Shown piece after piece: positions 25,201 to 38,899 of a stretch of DNA of 64,000 nt. The DNA is from Cloeon dipterum. Its lineage: Eukaryota; Arthropoda; Insecta; Ephemeroptera; Baetidae. How positions within the stretch are numbered: position 1 is the first letter of the stretch; every line of letters starts with the position of its first letter. Made by a program: the position numbers and the translations under genes. The stretch spans positions 6,390,545 to 6,454,544 of the forward strand of contig NC_088790.1 of assembly GCF_949628265.1 (NCBI RefSeq). The letters run 5' to 3'. Under the pieces are notes generated by a model. The model was given only the letters and a program-made list of their open reading frames with translations. It ran no database searches and had not been told where the DNA came from.

Positions 25201-28200
25201 GCGATCAATTCAAATCAAAATCGTGCCAGGGGCGAATCCAATCAAAATTCGCAACCCGAGCCCGCATTTTTCTCGCATGGTGCGTAGTCAGAAAATTAAA
25301 TCCCGTAAAAACGGGGACTTTGATTGCAAATTTAGCACTGAGTCCTATCTCGCGCTTGTTAGTTCATCCGCGCTATTTAATGCGTGGGTGAATTCATTCG
25401 AAATCCGATCCGTGTGCGGCGGCACGTGCAAAAATTGACGCTGACGATGAAATTGGAACCAAGCGAGAGGTCAAAACAGAAGAACGCCATCACTTCCATA
25501 CTGATCATTTCTCTGCCGCCTTAGTTTTGCAGGAAAAATAAACGTGACTGTTGGGAATTCCGCCCGGCTTGGTAGCGTCGCTCGTCTTCAAATCGACGCT
25601 TTAACGGCAACACTTGGATTTGTATCAAGCCGCATCAAAAACCGGTTTTAAGGAACAGCGAACAACCCGAGACTGCGCGTTTAGCGCTGAAAATTAATAG
25701 GGGACGCTCAAACCTGTTAGTGTTTCTGCTTTATTGGCCGTGCCCTTCATGCTTGCTGGATGGTTGGCGAAAGTGATTCAAAATATTCAGAAACTGACAT
25801 GCATTTTTTAAAAAATTTTCATTCGAGGAATAGACTCGCAAATTTTTAATAACAAATATAATGGAAACTTTTTTAATTAATTATATAATTATGAAACGTA
25901 AGAAATTCTAGGCATTTCCATCATTTTATCAGTTAAAAAGTTCATTTCAAAACTTTTCAAACTTTATTAATTGCCTCCTTGAAAGGTCGTGCTTCAAGCA
26001 TTAGCATTAATTAGATGCACGGAAAAGAAAAATCACTTTCGCAGCTTGACGTTAAAAACAAAAGCACGGCGGGACTTGTTTGTGACATAACGGATAGAAG
26101 AAATAAAGAATTTGTCTCTGAACAAATATGAAAAATAACACGTCGGCAAGAAAAAATGTCACGAGCTATTTTCCTTCCAATTTACTACTGTCTCAGGCAT
26201 CAGTGGCAAAGAAAGCTCTTTTTACATAGTGCAAGTCTTACTACACTATTGAAACCTGCAGGGAAATTCTCTTGAAGTTTTTTATTGCCCTCTTGCTTGT
26301 GTAAATGTAAACGCATCATCATCACAGCCTCGTCGTCGCTGCGCTTCTGCTCCAGGGACTTTGGCGGCATAGCAGCGTAATTATTTGCATTTGCTCTTCA
26401 ACAGTCTGCAAAAACGTCTCCATATTCGAAGTTCCAACTGCCGCGAATTCAATATAGCGGAAATTGCGAAACAACTTTGCTGATCACTAATGCGCAGAGG
26501 TGACATTACACAAGAGCCGCATTTTAGCGCGAAAGGCGACGTAGAACTCTGGAATAATGAGCATGCATCCTAAGTTCGCCGTCACACCTGAGAACAATGG
26601 ACGACGCATTTTTATTTTTCGAGCTCCTGCATTAGCTCTTACTCATTCTGCGGCGTGATGATTTACTGCTTCGGGGGGTGATGTTTAAAAACACACAAAC
26701 CGCGTGTCGCTGTTTGCATTCCTCTTTGCAAGGTAAAGCTTCTCGAACAATGAGAGCACGTTCCATTATTTTATTTGAGCTGACGAAATAAGCTGATAAA
26801 AATTATAAACTCCCTTATCATCACTCGAGGAAATCGTGCATGCGGACAATCACGTTTCTGTTCCTCTGCTGGAGGCCAGAAGGATTAAAATAATAGGAGA
26901 GGAATTCAAAAACAGTTTAATCATGTTAGAATTTTTTCTTGGATGTATTGTGTAAGATGCAGGTGCGGAGGAATTTATTATACCTTCAATTTGTGGTATT
27001 TTCATTAATCTAGAAAAAAATTATATCCTTTATAAATATACAAAATTATAACCAAACCATTATTTAAACAGTCACCATTGGTAACTAATAACTTAAAAGG
27101 TATAAACTTATAAGTACATAAGTGTTAAGTGCAAACTTTATATCAAATATAAAATTAAGAATTTTTGCCGAATAGCTTGGATCAAATTTTTGATATCAAT
27201 TTTTAACAGTGAACAAACAAATGGTGTTGGTATAACCTTAAAATAAATTAAACTTGCTGTTACTAAATCATAGCTTATATTATTTGTTACGGTATTGTGG
27301 TTCTAGACGCTTTCAAAGGACACGTTTCCTTTCGCAAATTATTTAATTTTCACTGAGCAACATCCTGCTGTTTAACAATCAAATTTTTGCTTTCTCGCTC
27401 GAACCACAGCCACTATCGCGATGTCATTGAAACATAATTGCTTGAAGCATTTTATGTTTTGCTCGAGACGAGCGACTTTTCCGGCTGCGTGATCGCGCCG
27501 TGTGTGAAAAGCAGTAAATCGTCGCACCAGCCGCGTTTTTGCAGCACCGCGAAATCAACTCGCGCGAATGTGCTGACGCATTGAATATTAGTAGCAGCCG
27601 CTGCACGACATCGTACGTGAATAATAATATTACCCTGGTAATTATGCCTCTTCTCGCTGCAGCAGTGTGTAAACAACGAAAGTGCACACACCGCGTTTTG
27701 TTTGTCCATTACTTGCAGCACTTCAGGAGAGTAAACTTGCAACTGGTGCAAAGCCTTCAAAACGAGGCCAGTGTGAGAATGCAAATGAAGGCGATTAAGC
27801 GGAGATTCCATTATTTTGTCAAAGGTGCTTTGCAAACACAGTGCCAGCTAAGACCCCTGCTTAACGCCTTTGTAAATTCAGCGAATAATTGCGTGTTCAC
27901 ATTGCGTTCAGTACGTATTAAAGAACTTTGTGCAAGGGATTATTGATACAAAAAGGGCATAAAATTTGCATATAAATTCATGTTATATGAGGCTATTGTT
28001 GCATATTTAATTCAAACATTTTTTTTAGTTCATTTGTAGAGCACTACTTGTAAGTAATTTGTTAATGTTGTTGAAATTTTAATCAGAAATCCACTTTTTA
28101 TTTTAAATAAAAAAGTAAAGTATCTGATTTTTTGAAGTGAGCAAAATTGTTAAATTTCTACTTCCCTCTGTAATTTTATCAAAACGATCATTTGAAACTC

Positions 28201-31200
28201 GCACGTTTTTCGCTGTCATGAACTAGAATCAATTAAAACTTGAACCAATCTGACAAACGATAAGTTAAATTAATTAGAGAGTTAACAGTGATCATTGATT
28301 CGAAGCGTTTGTACTTACGGCTCATTACTCTTGTAAATATTGATCGCTTTTGCAGTTATATGCTAGTTCCATTCACCAAGGGGTTTCTTTAATGTATTAT
28401 ATTTAAAGATATTAAGCAAGAATAAACAAAAGAACATTGCACGTTTTGGATTTATATTTCACAAGCTTGAAATAAAACAATTTGATATAACAAATCTAAC
28501 AATTTTGTCATTGAAATCGATGTCTCTTACGAAGATTTAATTTAATATGCACTATTTTATTTGAAGCATCGAGGAAGTCAATTTAACGCATGGCTAAACA
28601 CGGAGTGATAGTTGCAAAAATGAAATAAAAGCGTGACTCACCAATGGGCCGGAACTGAGAGATGGCAGTCCCACATTTTTCACGGCCGTAGAGCAATTCT
28701 TGGCAAACTTTCCAGGGGCCAAAGTATCCCCTTTCCCCACCTTTGTTCACTCCATATCCGAATCCAGCTGCAAAAAATAAGAAACATTAATAGATGGTAT
28801 ATAATTTATTAAAGTGAATGAAAATGACATAATTGCACTGACAGAGTTGTATAAGGAGGAGGCGAGGAGGGATTCAATAAAAAATCTCTGTAAAACTGAA
28901 TGACGAATTTCCGCTTTTCAATTAGCTACCATATCATTAGTGCGACAGGTTTCGTTGTGAGGTTTTAAGTGCGAAAAGCAAGCAAATGCTGAGACTGAAG
29001 TGAATTCCCGCTTCACACAACCAGTCTTGGTCTTGGTCTTGCTTACAAGCGTGCTGAAGAGAATACACCGCAGGTTCAACGTCCGCCAGCGTGCTTACAT
29101 AAAACTAGTTCCGCCAGGCAAGGAATCTCAACTCAGAATCTCTACAGTGTGTGCCCTGCATCCCTGACTGATTGTGAGTCTTACTACCACTGCACAAATG
29201 TTTTTCTTGGATGCTTGCTTCATGAAAGTCCAGCTGCCAACAAGGCAATTAGCAAATCAAGTTGCTTTCAATCATAATTAGTAGCAAGTTTATGATAAAG
29301 CATTATTTACTTGTTCTTGTTTTTTAGTCAGTGACACACTTTCATGTTCAAATTTGTAACTGTGCATCTATATTAATTTCAAGAAATTAAGCTCATTAGC
29401 GTAGAAGCCCTTTATTAAAAAATTAACGATATATACTTTAAAAATATGATTTTTGGTAGGAAATAAAAACAATGATATGGATTAAAATGTTAAGTTATTC
29501 GAGCAGCACTAGAATAATTATATTTGTTGCTGGGAGCATCAGCGGACAGGACTTTTGAACTGCTCCGCTTATTGATTTGTCGCGGTGACCGCAAGTCTAA
29601 TGCACGCTCATATTAAAAAAGAGCAGAGACCGCACACACGCGATTCAAGCATTTTCTGTTGCCTTTTTGGTTGGAAAAAAAGACGAAATATATCCATAAT
29701 CTCTTTATAGAGCAACGTTTTTCTTCAATAGCTTGTATCAGCCGTGGAAAGAGAGAGGAAACTCGACTGCCATTTGAAAAAATGTCTACCAGCCTTTTCT
29801 TGTAGCCTTCCTTGCTGGCCATTGATTGAATCTGCTGCATGGGGTGAAATGAAAAAGGCCTCTTAGCTTTTAGGAAGAGAAACAGCACAAAAGTATAAGG
29901 TCCAGAGCAAAAAAATAACATTGCTGAGACGTGCACTGGAATCCAGCCAGATTTTTCTTAAATTCGGATCTTGATGTTGTGTCATGCCGTTTCCCCTTTA
30001 AGCAGTGTTTTTTTAAAAGCAGAGATCATAAAACAATCACCTTTTCATAAATACAGAGCCGGCTTGATCCACAACCTGCCCTTCAGCCTTTTCCGTTTAC
30101 TGTGGCGTACATATTTGGTCTTCATTCAAATATACGTTTATATGAATGAGCAAACAACCGGTGCTATTACAATGTCGACCGCATAATTAAAGTCGTGAAT
30201 TGGGTTAATTTGAAGTGAAAATGTTTATAGAAGAAAGTCAACTCAACTAACACCGGTGGCCAAGTTGTTGGTGTTATTTCAACTAAAAGCGTTATCTCCT
30301 AAACACAATTACGGGCTGAAAGACAGTCTAGCACGGCTCTTTTGTTTATTTATTTGTGCCGTGCTCCATATTTGCCGACGGCTTTTATGAGGGCGGAGGA
30401 TGCAAGGAGGATCGGGAGACTGGCTTTCCGACAATACCGCACGCAATTTGGATCAGCAGTCTTCTTCATCAACGCTGGATTATTTTGCCGCTGGTTTTCT
30501 CCTATGTATAAAGTCAATATCTTGCGGCAAAGTAATTGCCTGCGGAGCTGCTTTATCAGAGTTCTGCTGCGTTTCAATTTTTGTCCCAAAACATTCTCCT
30601 TGCGTTGGTAACCAAAGAGTATTCAAATGACATACTTTTAAGTATTTACGAGATATTATTAAAAATATATAAAAATATCGACAGGAAATGTTTTAGCTTT
30701 TGAAATTAGATATCGCACCGATGGAATTTAATCTAAATTTTTACAAAATATTTCAAATTCTTTATTAATATTTGGGCAACAATTTCTTTAAAATATATAT
30801 GGTTTAATCGGAGGAACAACACCACGCGCTCTGCAATATTTTCCTCCTTGTGAATTACGTAACGGAAGAAACCGAAAGTGCACTGAACCTGCATCTTGCC
30901 GCACGACTTTTTCAGCACGAGCTAAATGAGCTATTCAACTGGACCATCGCCGGCAACAGAGCAATTCTCGAGTGTGATTCACATCAATCTGATCAAGCTC
31001 GGTGCTCTTGGAGAACGCGGGCGACTGTTCTTTTCCTCTTAGTTAAATTGCCGATATCATCACCGAGAACATACTCAGGAGACTTTTATCGATCTACCAT
31101 TGCCCGTCAGCTCATCCGGAGCGTCGTGAATCAAGAACAATGCACCACCTCTGCGGAGTTCGCTGGTCCCATAATTTTTCGCAGCAGCAGGTTGAGTATT

Positions 31201-34200
31201 GCTGCCACGACACGTACCGCCGCCGCCCGCAACAATGCTTTCAATGCACGCAGTAACGAATCCAAGCCGTAACCCTTTCGCTGCCAGGAGACGCCGCCGG
31301 ACAGTTCAATGACTCGGAGGCGCATTGTGTGTGTGGGTGGCTCGTTTGGGCACTCACTTCAGTCTCGACGCACACTTTACAGCCCAAACATTTTATCTCC
31401 AGAAGCAGCAAAAGGCTTTCACTCATACGTGAAAAGAGCTGGCTTCTTACTCGAAATAACATGATTTTTAGAACACAAACAAAAGTGTTTTCCAAGTTAG
31501 TTAAATTTAGAATCTTTAAATAGTATTAGTATTTGTCTACAAACTGTACAGTATCAGGAGATGATTATTGTACATTTATTTCTTGCTGGAAAAATACGAT
31601 AATTGTGAGATATTTTTTAGTCCGTGTCCAAGCTTTTAAGCTTCAGTTCTAATAACCTGGGTAGCAAACGTTTAGAATTGCAATATGGATATTTGCGTGA
31701 TGGATATAATTATACCTTCCTAGAAAGGCAACTTCGTTTGCGACCGCAACCATCATAATTATATCACGTGTTGTTCCCAAGCAAACAATACGATCGATTG
31801 ATGGATGCGCACGCGGGAAAATCAATAAGTTGCAATAAAGTAACACCATCAATAACCTTGCCAGATAGGCGAAAACCACATTTGCATACAATTCGACCTC
31901 TCCCTTTCTTAAGCATAATCGTTTTTGCATATCTCGTTTCCGAACGTTTCCATATAATGACCTTGTTTGAAAATAGATTGGAACAAACTCTTTTTCAAGC
32001 TTCTCTGATCTCAAAGGGAAAATTGAGTGCAAGATTGGAGAGAGATTATGCCTGCATATCATATTAAAATGGAGCGAGAGGCAATTTATATAGACGGCTG
32101 GTCCTTTGAGACTTTCCTCTTCCCCGTGCATGATATTTTTCTATCACACACACACACACACCCTCTTTTAAGGGTGGTGGAGAGAGCAACCCGTGTTTTT
32201 CCGTGACACAATGGTGTTCATTGCATGGAAAATTGCATTTTTCCAATAACTCGCCGAAAAGAAAATTCCGGGCTAAACGCGCGGAATATAAGCCTGATAG
32301 AAACCCGATGATCGAATTGTCACGTCCATCAAGGGCTCCGTTTCGGCTACACGATCCAATGCACTCCTGCTCTGGGCCAGCCGCCTTGCTAAAGTGGCAG
32401 CGAAATATGAATCGCTGGCAACGTCATCGCAAATTCGAGATCGACGGCTGATGGGAAAAGTGCACGTGGGTGTTGCCGAACGATAGCAAAATGCATTTCT
32501 TTTCTCGCCCTCTGACTTTGACGTCAAAGGGTTGGTTTTACAGGCACGCAGACCGCCCAATTTCTCCCCTGGAAACCACACTCCCGGCGGCTACCTCTTG
32601 CTCTTGTGAGGTGGTTTTGAGGCACTTAACGTCGAATGTTAGTGGCCATTCTGCAGCCGTCTGATTGACAGGCGGGGCAATTTTGCCTCTCTTGAACCTG
32701 TGAGGCAGGAGTTGAACAACAATTTGCCAAATTATTGCAATTTGAACGAAATTATACCTCTTGCCGAGTCGTAAACGGTACTAGCTCTCAATTAAATGCA
32801 GTTAAATGCGCTTTAAACAAGCTTTCTGAGCAAATCAGCGTTCGAGTTTAATAGTCCTTTCAGATAGGACAACATTGGCATAATCTGTTTGATCTGTTTA
32901 GTACGACGGAGTCAGCAAAAGCAGCCATTGAGTACATTAGCGTCTTGTTTTAATGCGGAATGCTGCAGGCTTCAAATGATTCATCCTCCTTACGTCATAA
33001 TACGCATAATGCGACTGTGACATTTTCCTAGATTGAAGTCAAACGGCACCTTTGCCATCTGGTAAATTGTTGCATCCAGTATGTTTGTAATTTTGAAGTT
33101 TGTAAACAACATATAAACTAAATATTAATAGGTTAAAGGAAAAGAGTAGAGTAACAAATTAAATCACTTTGATGCCATGATTCTATAAAATTAATATTGC
33201 AGAGGGTTCTCCTATTTTTCAATGCAAATAAAAAGATTGAAACCCAAATTTTATAATCTTTTTCGAATAACACTTTCCTTCGTTTTCGAATTTGGGTAAA
33301 GAAATTGGCAGATTTTGCTCGAAATATCCTGGATTAGAAAAATATGTGCAAAATTACGATAAAATCCATGCAGTGGGTTTAAAAAAGAAAAATAAATACG
33401 GGGCTTTGCAAATCATCACTTTCTGCAGAAAATGTAAGAAAATTGCAAATATTCTTTTTAAAAGAACATGAAATCTCTATTTCATATGTTATTGTTTCCA
33501 ATATATTATTGATCAATTGTGAATCTAATCTGTTTGAGAATGTGTAAGTTAAAAAATAAGCAGTTGGATGAAAATTCCGCTCAATAACAAATTTCACCTG
33601 TGGATATTTGTCTTAAATTGTGGAAACAATCTCGTTTAGTGTGAAGTGAAGGGTTGGATCAAATCATTTATCCACTTTGGTAGCTTCCTTCTGGCCCCCA
33701 TTGAATGTTGTGCGAATCACTGATTTGCATTTCTGCCTCTCTCGCAATTTAGCGGTGCATGCGTAATTTGTATGCAAATTGCGCCACTGACGACTCAGTC
33801 AATGTTTGCCATCGGACCACCACGCGTGTATGCAAACACACACATCAACAAACAATCCGTTGGCAGCGCTAAACTGATGCAGAGCAGGCTGCTCGATTTT
33901 CGAGCATTTTACGCGCCCCGCGAGCACCCGCCTATTTGCTGCTGTCTGTGCTGGTGCACGCTTGGCTGCTGCAGGTGCGATAAAATTAGATAGAGAGGGG
34001 TTCACCTGTGACAGGGCCCGTAAAACAGCCAGCTCTCGGGTTTCTACATTTATAAACGGGACCCCCCATATTTTAAAATGCGGCCGCATACATACACACA
34101 CGCGCAGGAAATCGCCTCTCCTTCACCTCCGAAAGGCACTATAAATGGACGGAAGCGAATTAACCGGGTTTCAAATAATACACAACCAGCAACCAAGGGG

Positions 34201-37200
34201 TCAGGTTGATCAAGTATTGCTCACTATTAGTAATGTGTGTGTTTAATTTAATTTTTGATTCATTTAAATCGCAAATAATACTAACAATAATGTTTTTCTT
34301 ATAAGGTTTACGTGCCGTAATTTACTTAATAATTCACTTAACTTTTAGAAATACGCTCTTTATATCGTGTGTAAAGAGAAATTTAAATATGAAACAGAAT
34401 AGAAATTACACATGCTCTGAAATCCGAATTTAATATTTTCTGCTTTAAAACAGTATAATTAAATATTTTATGGCCAAAAGAGTCACAATTAAAACCATAA
34501 AACCATATGGTGCGTAGCAATTTCCCATATTTCATTCCTTTACACGCTATTAAATTTGCGGTGTAATTCCCGCAATAATCCCGTTGGACTTTTACACCGA
34601 AACATTGTAAAGCCCCTCATTGCATGCTTTGGAGAGAGCTATAGCTATCTTTTTGCGACGCGGCTATTAAAAAGGATCAGCGTGGCGGAGTTGAATAGGA
34701 GGAATTTATTTTTCTCTTCCACATGCGTGGTGGATTCCTCTCTCTCTCTCGTTAGAGTAACGCGTGCCGTGACCTAATTTAAAGCAGAGAGGAGTAATCT
34801 TTCGCATGTTATTCGACACCTCTTTGGTGCCGCTTCTTCTTCATCCTTTCAGCGGCTGAATTCTCTCAAGGATTTGCCTCTGTCTGCGTCTGCCCCCGAC
34901 TACTTTTTATTTGCCTGCATGCAAGCAAGCTTTTTACGTTTTTTTTCACTCGTTTATGGAGTGCCTTATCTCCTAGGAATGCCCGTGTACGCTGGAATTC
35001 CAAACATTGATAAATGCGCACTGCACAGAAGCGCAGAATACGCGAGAGAGGATGAATATTTATGTCCGTCTATTCTCATTTGTGCTACCCCAACGTGAGC
35101 TGAATAAAAAGTTGCGTCGAGTGCATTCAGAGGGGCGCAGTTGCTTGCGTAGTATTTCCCTATTGAATTTTATTGTGACTTGACTCAATTCAGGATATTC
35201 AATGACAACTCAACACCTCTTAGTAAAAGCTTAGCATACAATTTCATCTATAAAAAATTTATACTAGAGTTCTTTGAAATGGTTTTGTGGTAGAGTTTAC
35301 CGTTTTTCCGAGGACAAATTGCGAGGAAAGTCCTGTATATTTATTTATTAACGAAATGCTAAAATATTCCCTTTTGCCGTCATCATTAGTGCCGCTATCT
35401 AAACAGAAATTCGGTAACACCTACTCCACTCACGTTTTCATACTTTATTCATATCATTTAAGCTGCGGGATTTATCATCAGAACAAAAAAGCACGCTCGC
35501 ACTCAGTTCCCATGCTAATTGCGCGGATAAAAGCCATTCATCAAACAGACAGAACGCGTCACGCATGCATTTTAGAGCTGAATTTCTCACCACCCCCGAA
35601 AATACGACCGACCAAATGGGCCGAGCATTTAAGGTAATAAGTTTAAGGGCACGTCGGATGCGCTAAGTTGAACTACGTGACTTTCTCCTCTCAGGTCATC
35701 CTTCGCTCCGCTCATCCGCAGACGACTGTAATATGTGCGTGTAGCTTGCCTCTTGCTGCTTTCTCTCTTTCTCCAACGACCGGCACAAAGTTAATAGAAA
35801 GAACGAGAGTGGGCAGGCGTATTAATGAGTCGATTTTTACTTTCTTTTCAATGCCAAAGCGAGTGTCACGGTTTTTTCCTCTAAACCTTGATTGATTCAC
35901 TGGTCGGTCGTCGAGAGTGACGCATGACAATGCAATATGTCACGTACGGTAGAGAGAGAGAGAGAGCATTTAATTAGGATGTTGATGTTCCATCTAAGGA
36001 ATTTTAAGTTCAGAACGAAACGACCACTACTTTCTTTTCCCGTGCTCAAAAGGAAAAATTCTGGTGTCAAGAATTGCCGGAAAGGATCATAAGTGGATTT
36101 GTAGGAGGACCTAATTTTCATCACTTGCGGTATTCTGAACTGCATAACGCGCAGCAGAAGTCGCTCAGCGGGCTCTTAATTATGTGGGCACCTCGCGTCA
36201 CAGGTCAATCAAAGGTCATAGCGTTGATGTCAGAGGCCAAGACTACTTTTATTGCCACTGCACCCAACTTGAGCGGCAAGCTCGCTCCTTCACTTGTGGT
36301 ATTTCATTTCTCTGTGGTGCGCACTTGACAGCGATGACAAATTTTTCCTGAACAGACAGCTTGGAAAGAAATGCATTTGCTGACAAAACAATTACTCTCG
36401 CACGTGCCTCCATTTTTAACGCGTTATTTCATTTGAGTTTGTTTCTGAAAACTGGTTTCACGCACCTTTCAACGAACGCAGTTAATTGTTTTCCCGCCTC
36501 GGATCAGATAAAAAGACATACAGACTGCTTTTGAACATCAAAACGAATTATATTAAAGAGGTAAATTAGAGGTTCAACAGCCTTTTAATATGTGAAAACG
36601 CTGCAACTGCAAATGAAAATAACAAGCGCGTAGGAAATCTCCCAAGAGCGTGGAATCGCAGTGCAAAAAGTCGCATTCCGACGTGTGGTTCTGTTCTGTG
36701 TGCTGAATAAATTAGCCGGCCTCTTGCAATAGCCGCTCATCCTGTGTGCACAAAAACAAAAGCGAGCCGGTGTACCGATCTGCTGAGCCAAAGAATACGG
36801 ACAGAGAGAGCAGCGAGACTCTCACCGCAGAGACATTCATTTTCTTAAAATAATCCTCAGGCCATCGTCTTTAAAAATGCGATGTGCGCGCTTTAACGCA
36901 GAGAGAGCACAATGAAATGGGATGGACGTGCTGCAGCGCTTTATTTGTTCAGCTTGCAGCAAAATCTTGCTCAGCATAATAATGTAATTGGCATATGGTT
37001 TATCGAGAAAAAATTGTATTACAACCTGCTTTGTGCGAATTATTGCTTTTTAAAATTCTGCAATAAATTAAAATGGTATTTTCATTTAAATTGATAATTT
37101 TTTAGCACTAAACTTTGACTATTATCAGTACATTAATTCGTAAGTAAATCTCCTATCCTTTTCATGTTCATACCGCATTTGTGTGCTGCAAACACAAAAC

Positions 37201-38855
37201 TGCGCGGCTGAGAGATATTATCCTGATTATGAAGTGAATCCAAATCGGTTGCAGTCATGTCATGCGTGCAAGCGCGTGTAATTCGCCAAAACCAAAAAAA
37301 CATTTTTGCGCGTACACCCGAGGGATTATCCGATTTGCAGCTCTGGCGTCGAACCTGCCAGCAAAAGATGTACTTGGTCGTGCAAGGCGTGTTGCCGCCG
37401 TTGCCATGGCTTTCGTGCAACGCGAGGCAAGCGATATATGCCGTTATGAAAGCAGCTAAACTGTGAATAACAAAGCCGGGCATAACGGAGTCTAAGCCCT
37501 CACCAGCCAGACAGACGCTCGATCGCATTCGGATTCGCCTATCGTTAATTGCACGCGCACTGTCTGCTCAAACGTGATTAGCGAGACTCATTGCCGACAG
37601 TGCGGGTGCGGCGATGAATGGGAATAATTTCGCTGCCTTACTAATAAATGGTAGACTTACGAATGATGATGATGATTTCCAAAATCTTTGAATGAGTGGA
37701 AACGTACTTTGGTTGGAAAGTCTCAGCAATGGCTGTACAAGGCGGTGAAATTAATCGATGAAATTTAAATAAGAATCACCGTTGCTATAGTGAAGTGAAT
37801 TATGCAACATTGACCACGCGCATGCCTCGCTCCCTTTACATTGAACCACGGTCTGAATAATACATGCCAGGAAATTCCAAAATGGAAGTAGAAAAACAAT
37901 AAATAACACGAGTAAGTCAAACAATTGCAACAATAGCTATAAAAAAAGGTTGCTGATACAAATTCGGGAATCCCGAGCTGTTTTATCGAACAATATTAGT
38001 GTGCCGTATTATTTACCGATTCTCAGAAGCGCATTGAGGAGTCAATTTGCGCTTCACTTGACATGAGCCTGGACAGGTTGTTGATGAAGTTCAACTAGAT
38101 TTAAAGTGGCTCGCATACGAACGTGATCAAAGGGATTTTATCTTTTATTTGTGCGCTATACTAATTAATTTAGTTTAACTCTTTCGATTCCCAGTGCAGT
38201 GAAAATTCGTTACAATTTCACTCTCGAGTGAGCCCTTTGAGGCTTTAAATTAGGCAGTGGATTCCACTTCTAGAAGGATCAAATTTGCACAAGCGATCGG
38301 TCAAAGGGCAAAGCCCGCATTCCAGCTGCTTTGATACACTTTTGTATTGCGTGTCAGTGGAAAAATCGTTTTCGAGGCAAGAACTGTATCGACCTCACGA
38401 ATTGGATATTGGCACAAAACTTTTTTCGCAGAGAGAAACTTCTTTTGGAAAGAATTTTTATGGCTGTGCCGCAAAGTGCACCACGTTTCAAACAGCTGCA
38501 TCGAGGAAACAAGGCGTGTGCTCTTCCTCTCTCGTAGTTTTCACTCCACCTGACTGCTATCGCTAAAGCAAAGAGCCATTAAACGCATCACCCCTTGACG
38601 ACCTGAAGGTGAAGGGCGATCACCGTATACAATTCAGTGAAAAGGCTGCGGCCGTAACAAAGGGGGCCACAGCTTCTATACCGAGTGAAAGTGCGCTGGG
38701 GACCTGCCGAGGGGTGCGGACAAATCAGCTGGGAGCAACTCACATTCAGGGTTGTCGAAGTATCCCCAGAGAGGCAGGCCGACGGCGATAGCGGCCACAG
38801 TGAAGCATATAAAGCCCAGTGTGGCTACTATGGTCGTGTAGACCGACTTATCCAT
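22215..38855 (-). CDS. Claudin-superfamily four-transmembrane protein
   Basis: Five phase-consistent minus-strand exons: 38744-38855, 28642-28767, 23572-23736, 22567-22664 and 22215-22508, giving 264 aa. All introns are GT-AG, and intron 1 is about 10 kb. TM1 is at about 8-29. The first extracellular loop shows GYFGPWKVC, with Trp56, Cys59 and Cys69. The W-x2-C-x9-C spacing equals the claudin W-GLW-C-C signature, and Trp30 also matches its position. TM2 (about 81-112, Ala-rich), TM3 (about 123-150) and TM4 (about 168-188) follow. The cytoplasmic tail carries three PYSPNR-like repeats. Relatives (claudins, PMP22/EMP, TMEM47, CACNG) form septate or tight junctions or act as channel subunits. 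The subfamily cannot be fixed here, so junction or adhesion roles are inference. The start is the ATG at 38855; a GTG-initiated reading one codon longer is not needed. Confidence 0.82.
22277..22330 (-). repeat. 18-bp tandem repeat in the claudin-like C-tail
   Basis: Two identical 18-bp units (22277-22294 and 22295-22312) and a diverged third encode successive PYSPNR/PYSPP hexapeptides in the last exon on the minus strand. The unit is a multiple of three, so copy-number change would keep the frame. Confidence 0.8.
23737..28641 (-). other. Intron 2 of the claudin-like gene
   Basis: This 4.9-kb intron has the GTGAG donor at its right end and the TTTTAG acceptor at its left end. It contains many short ORFs on both strands, none with a recognisable domain or flanked by matching splice sites. 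I see no nested gene. Confidence 0.6.
32145..32161. repeat. (CA)n microsatellite
   Basis: Uninterrupted CA dinucleotides, about 8 units, inside the first intron of the claudin-like gene. Confidence 0.9.
35951..35966. repeat. (AG)8 microsatellite
   Basis: Eight AG units in the first intron of the claudin-like gene. GAGA-rich tracts can bind GAGA factor in insects, but a simple repeat explains the tract equally well. Confidence 0.9.
36202..36218 (+). promoter_or_regulatory. Perfect DR5 nuclear-receptor element
   Basis: Two identical AGGTCA half-sites are separated by 5 bp (ATCAA), a textbook direct repeat for nuclear receptor dimers. The right half is also preceded by CAA, giving CAAAGGTCA, close to the HNF4-type half-site. 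It lies in the first intron of the claudin-like gene. Binding is inferred only. Confidence 0.4.
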
Positions 38856-38860
38856 CACAT
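38855..38860 (-). promoter_or_regulatory. Start-stop mini-uORF overlapping the claudin-like start codon
   Basis: On the minus strand the sequence reads ATGTGATGG. An ATG directly followed by TGA forms a minimal uORF, and the A of the TGA is also the A of the main ATG. The upstream ATG has A at -3; the main ATG has G at -3 and G at +4. If it lies in the mRNA, initiation at the first ATG would terminate at once and could permit local reinitiation, so it may tune translation. Confidence 0.5.
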
Positions 38861-38887
38861 CTTAAGGCTCACGTAGGCTAGCACACT

Positions 38888-38893
38888 AACTGA
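38888..38893 (-). promoter_or_regulatory. Candidate initiator of the claudin-like gene
   Basis: TCAGTT on the minus strand matches the arthropod initiator consensus and would give a 5' UTR of about 36 nt containing the mini-uORF. It sits in a short ACTG/CTGG repeat tract, so the match could be chance. No TATA box is evident. Confidence 0.25.
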
Positions 38894-38899
38894 CTGACT

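Larger units (their letters stand above)
28768..38743 (-). other. First intron of the claudin-like gene (about 10 kb)
   Basis: The intron runs from the GTGAGT donor after codon 37 to a TTTTTTGCAG acceptor. Simple repeats sit at 32145-32161 and 35951-35966, and a perfect nuclear-receptor direct repeat at 36202-36218. Long first introns of animal genes often hold enhancers; no coding exon is supported inside. Confidence 0.6.

Noticed and set aside
30850..31272. 140-codon plus-strand ORF in the claudin-like first intron
   Set aside because: No recognisable motif, with a competing antisense ORF; treated as chance.
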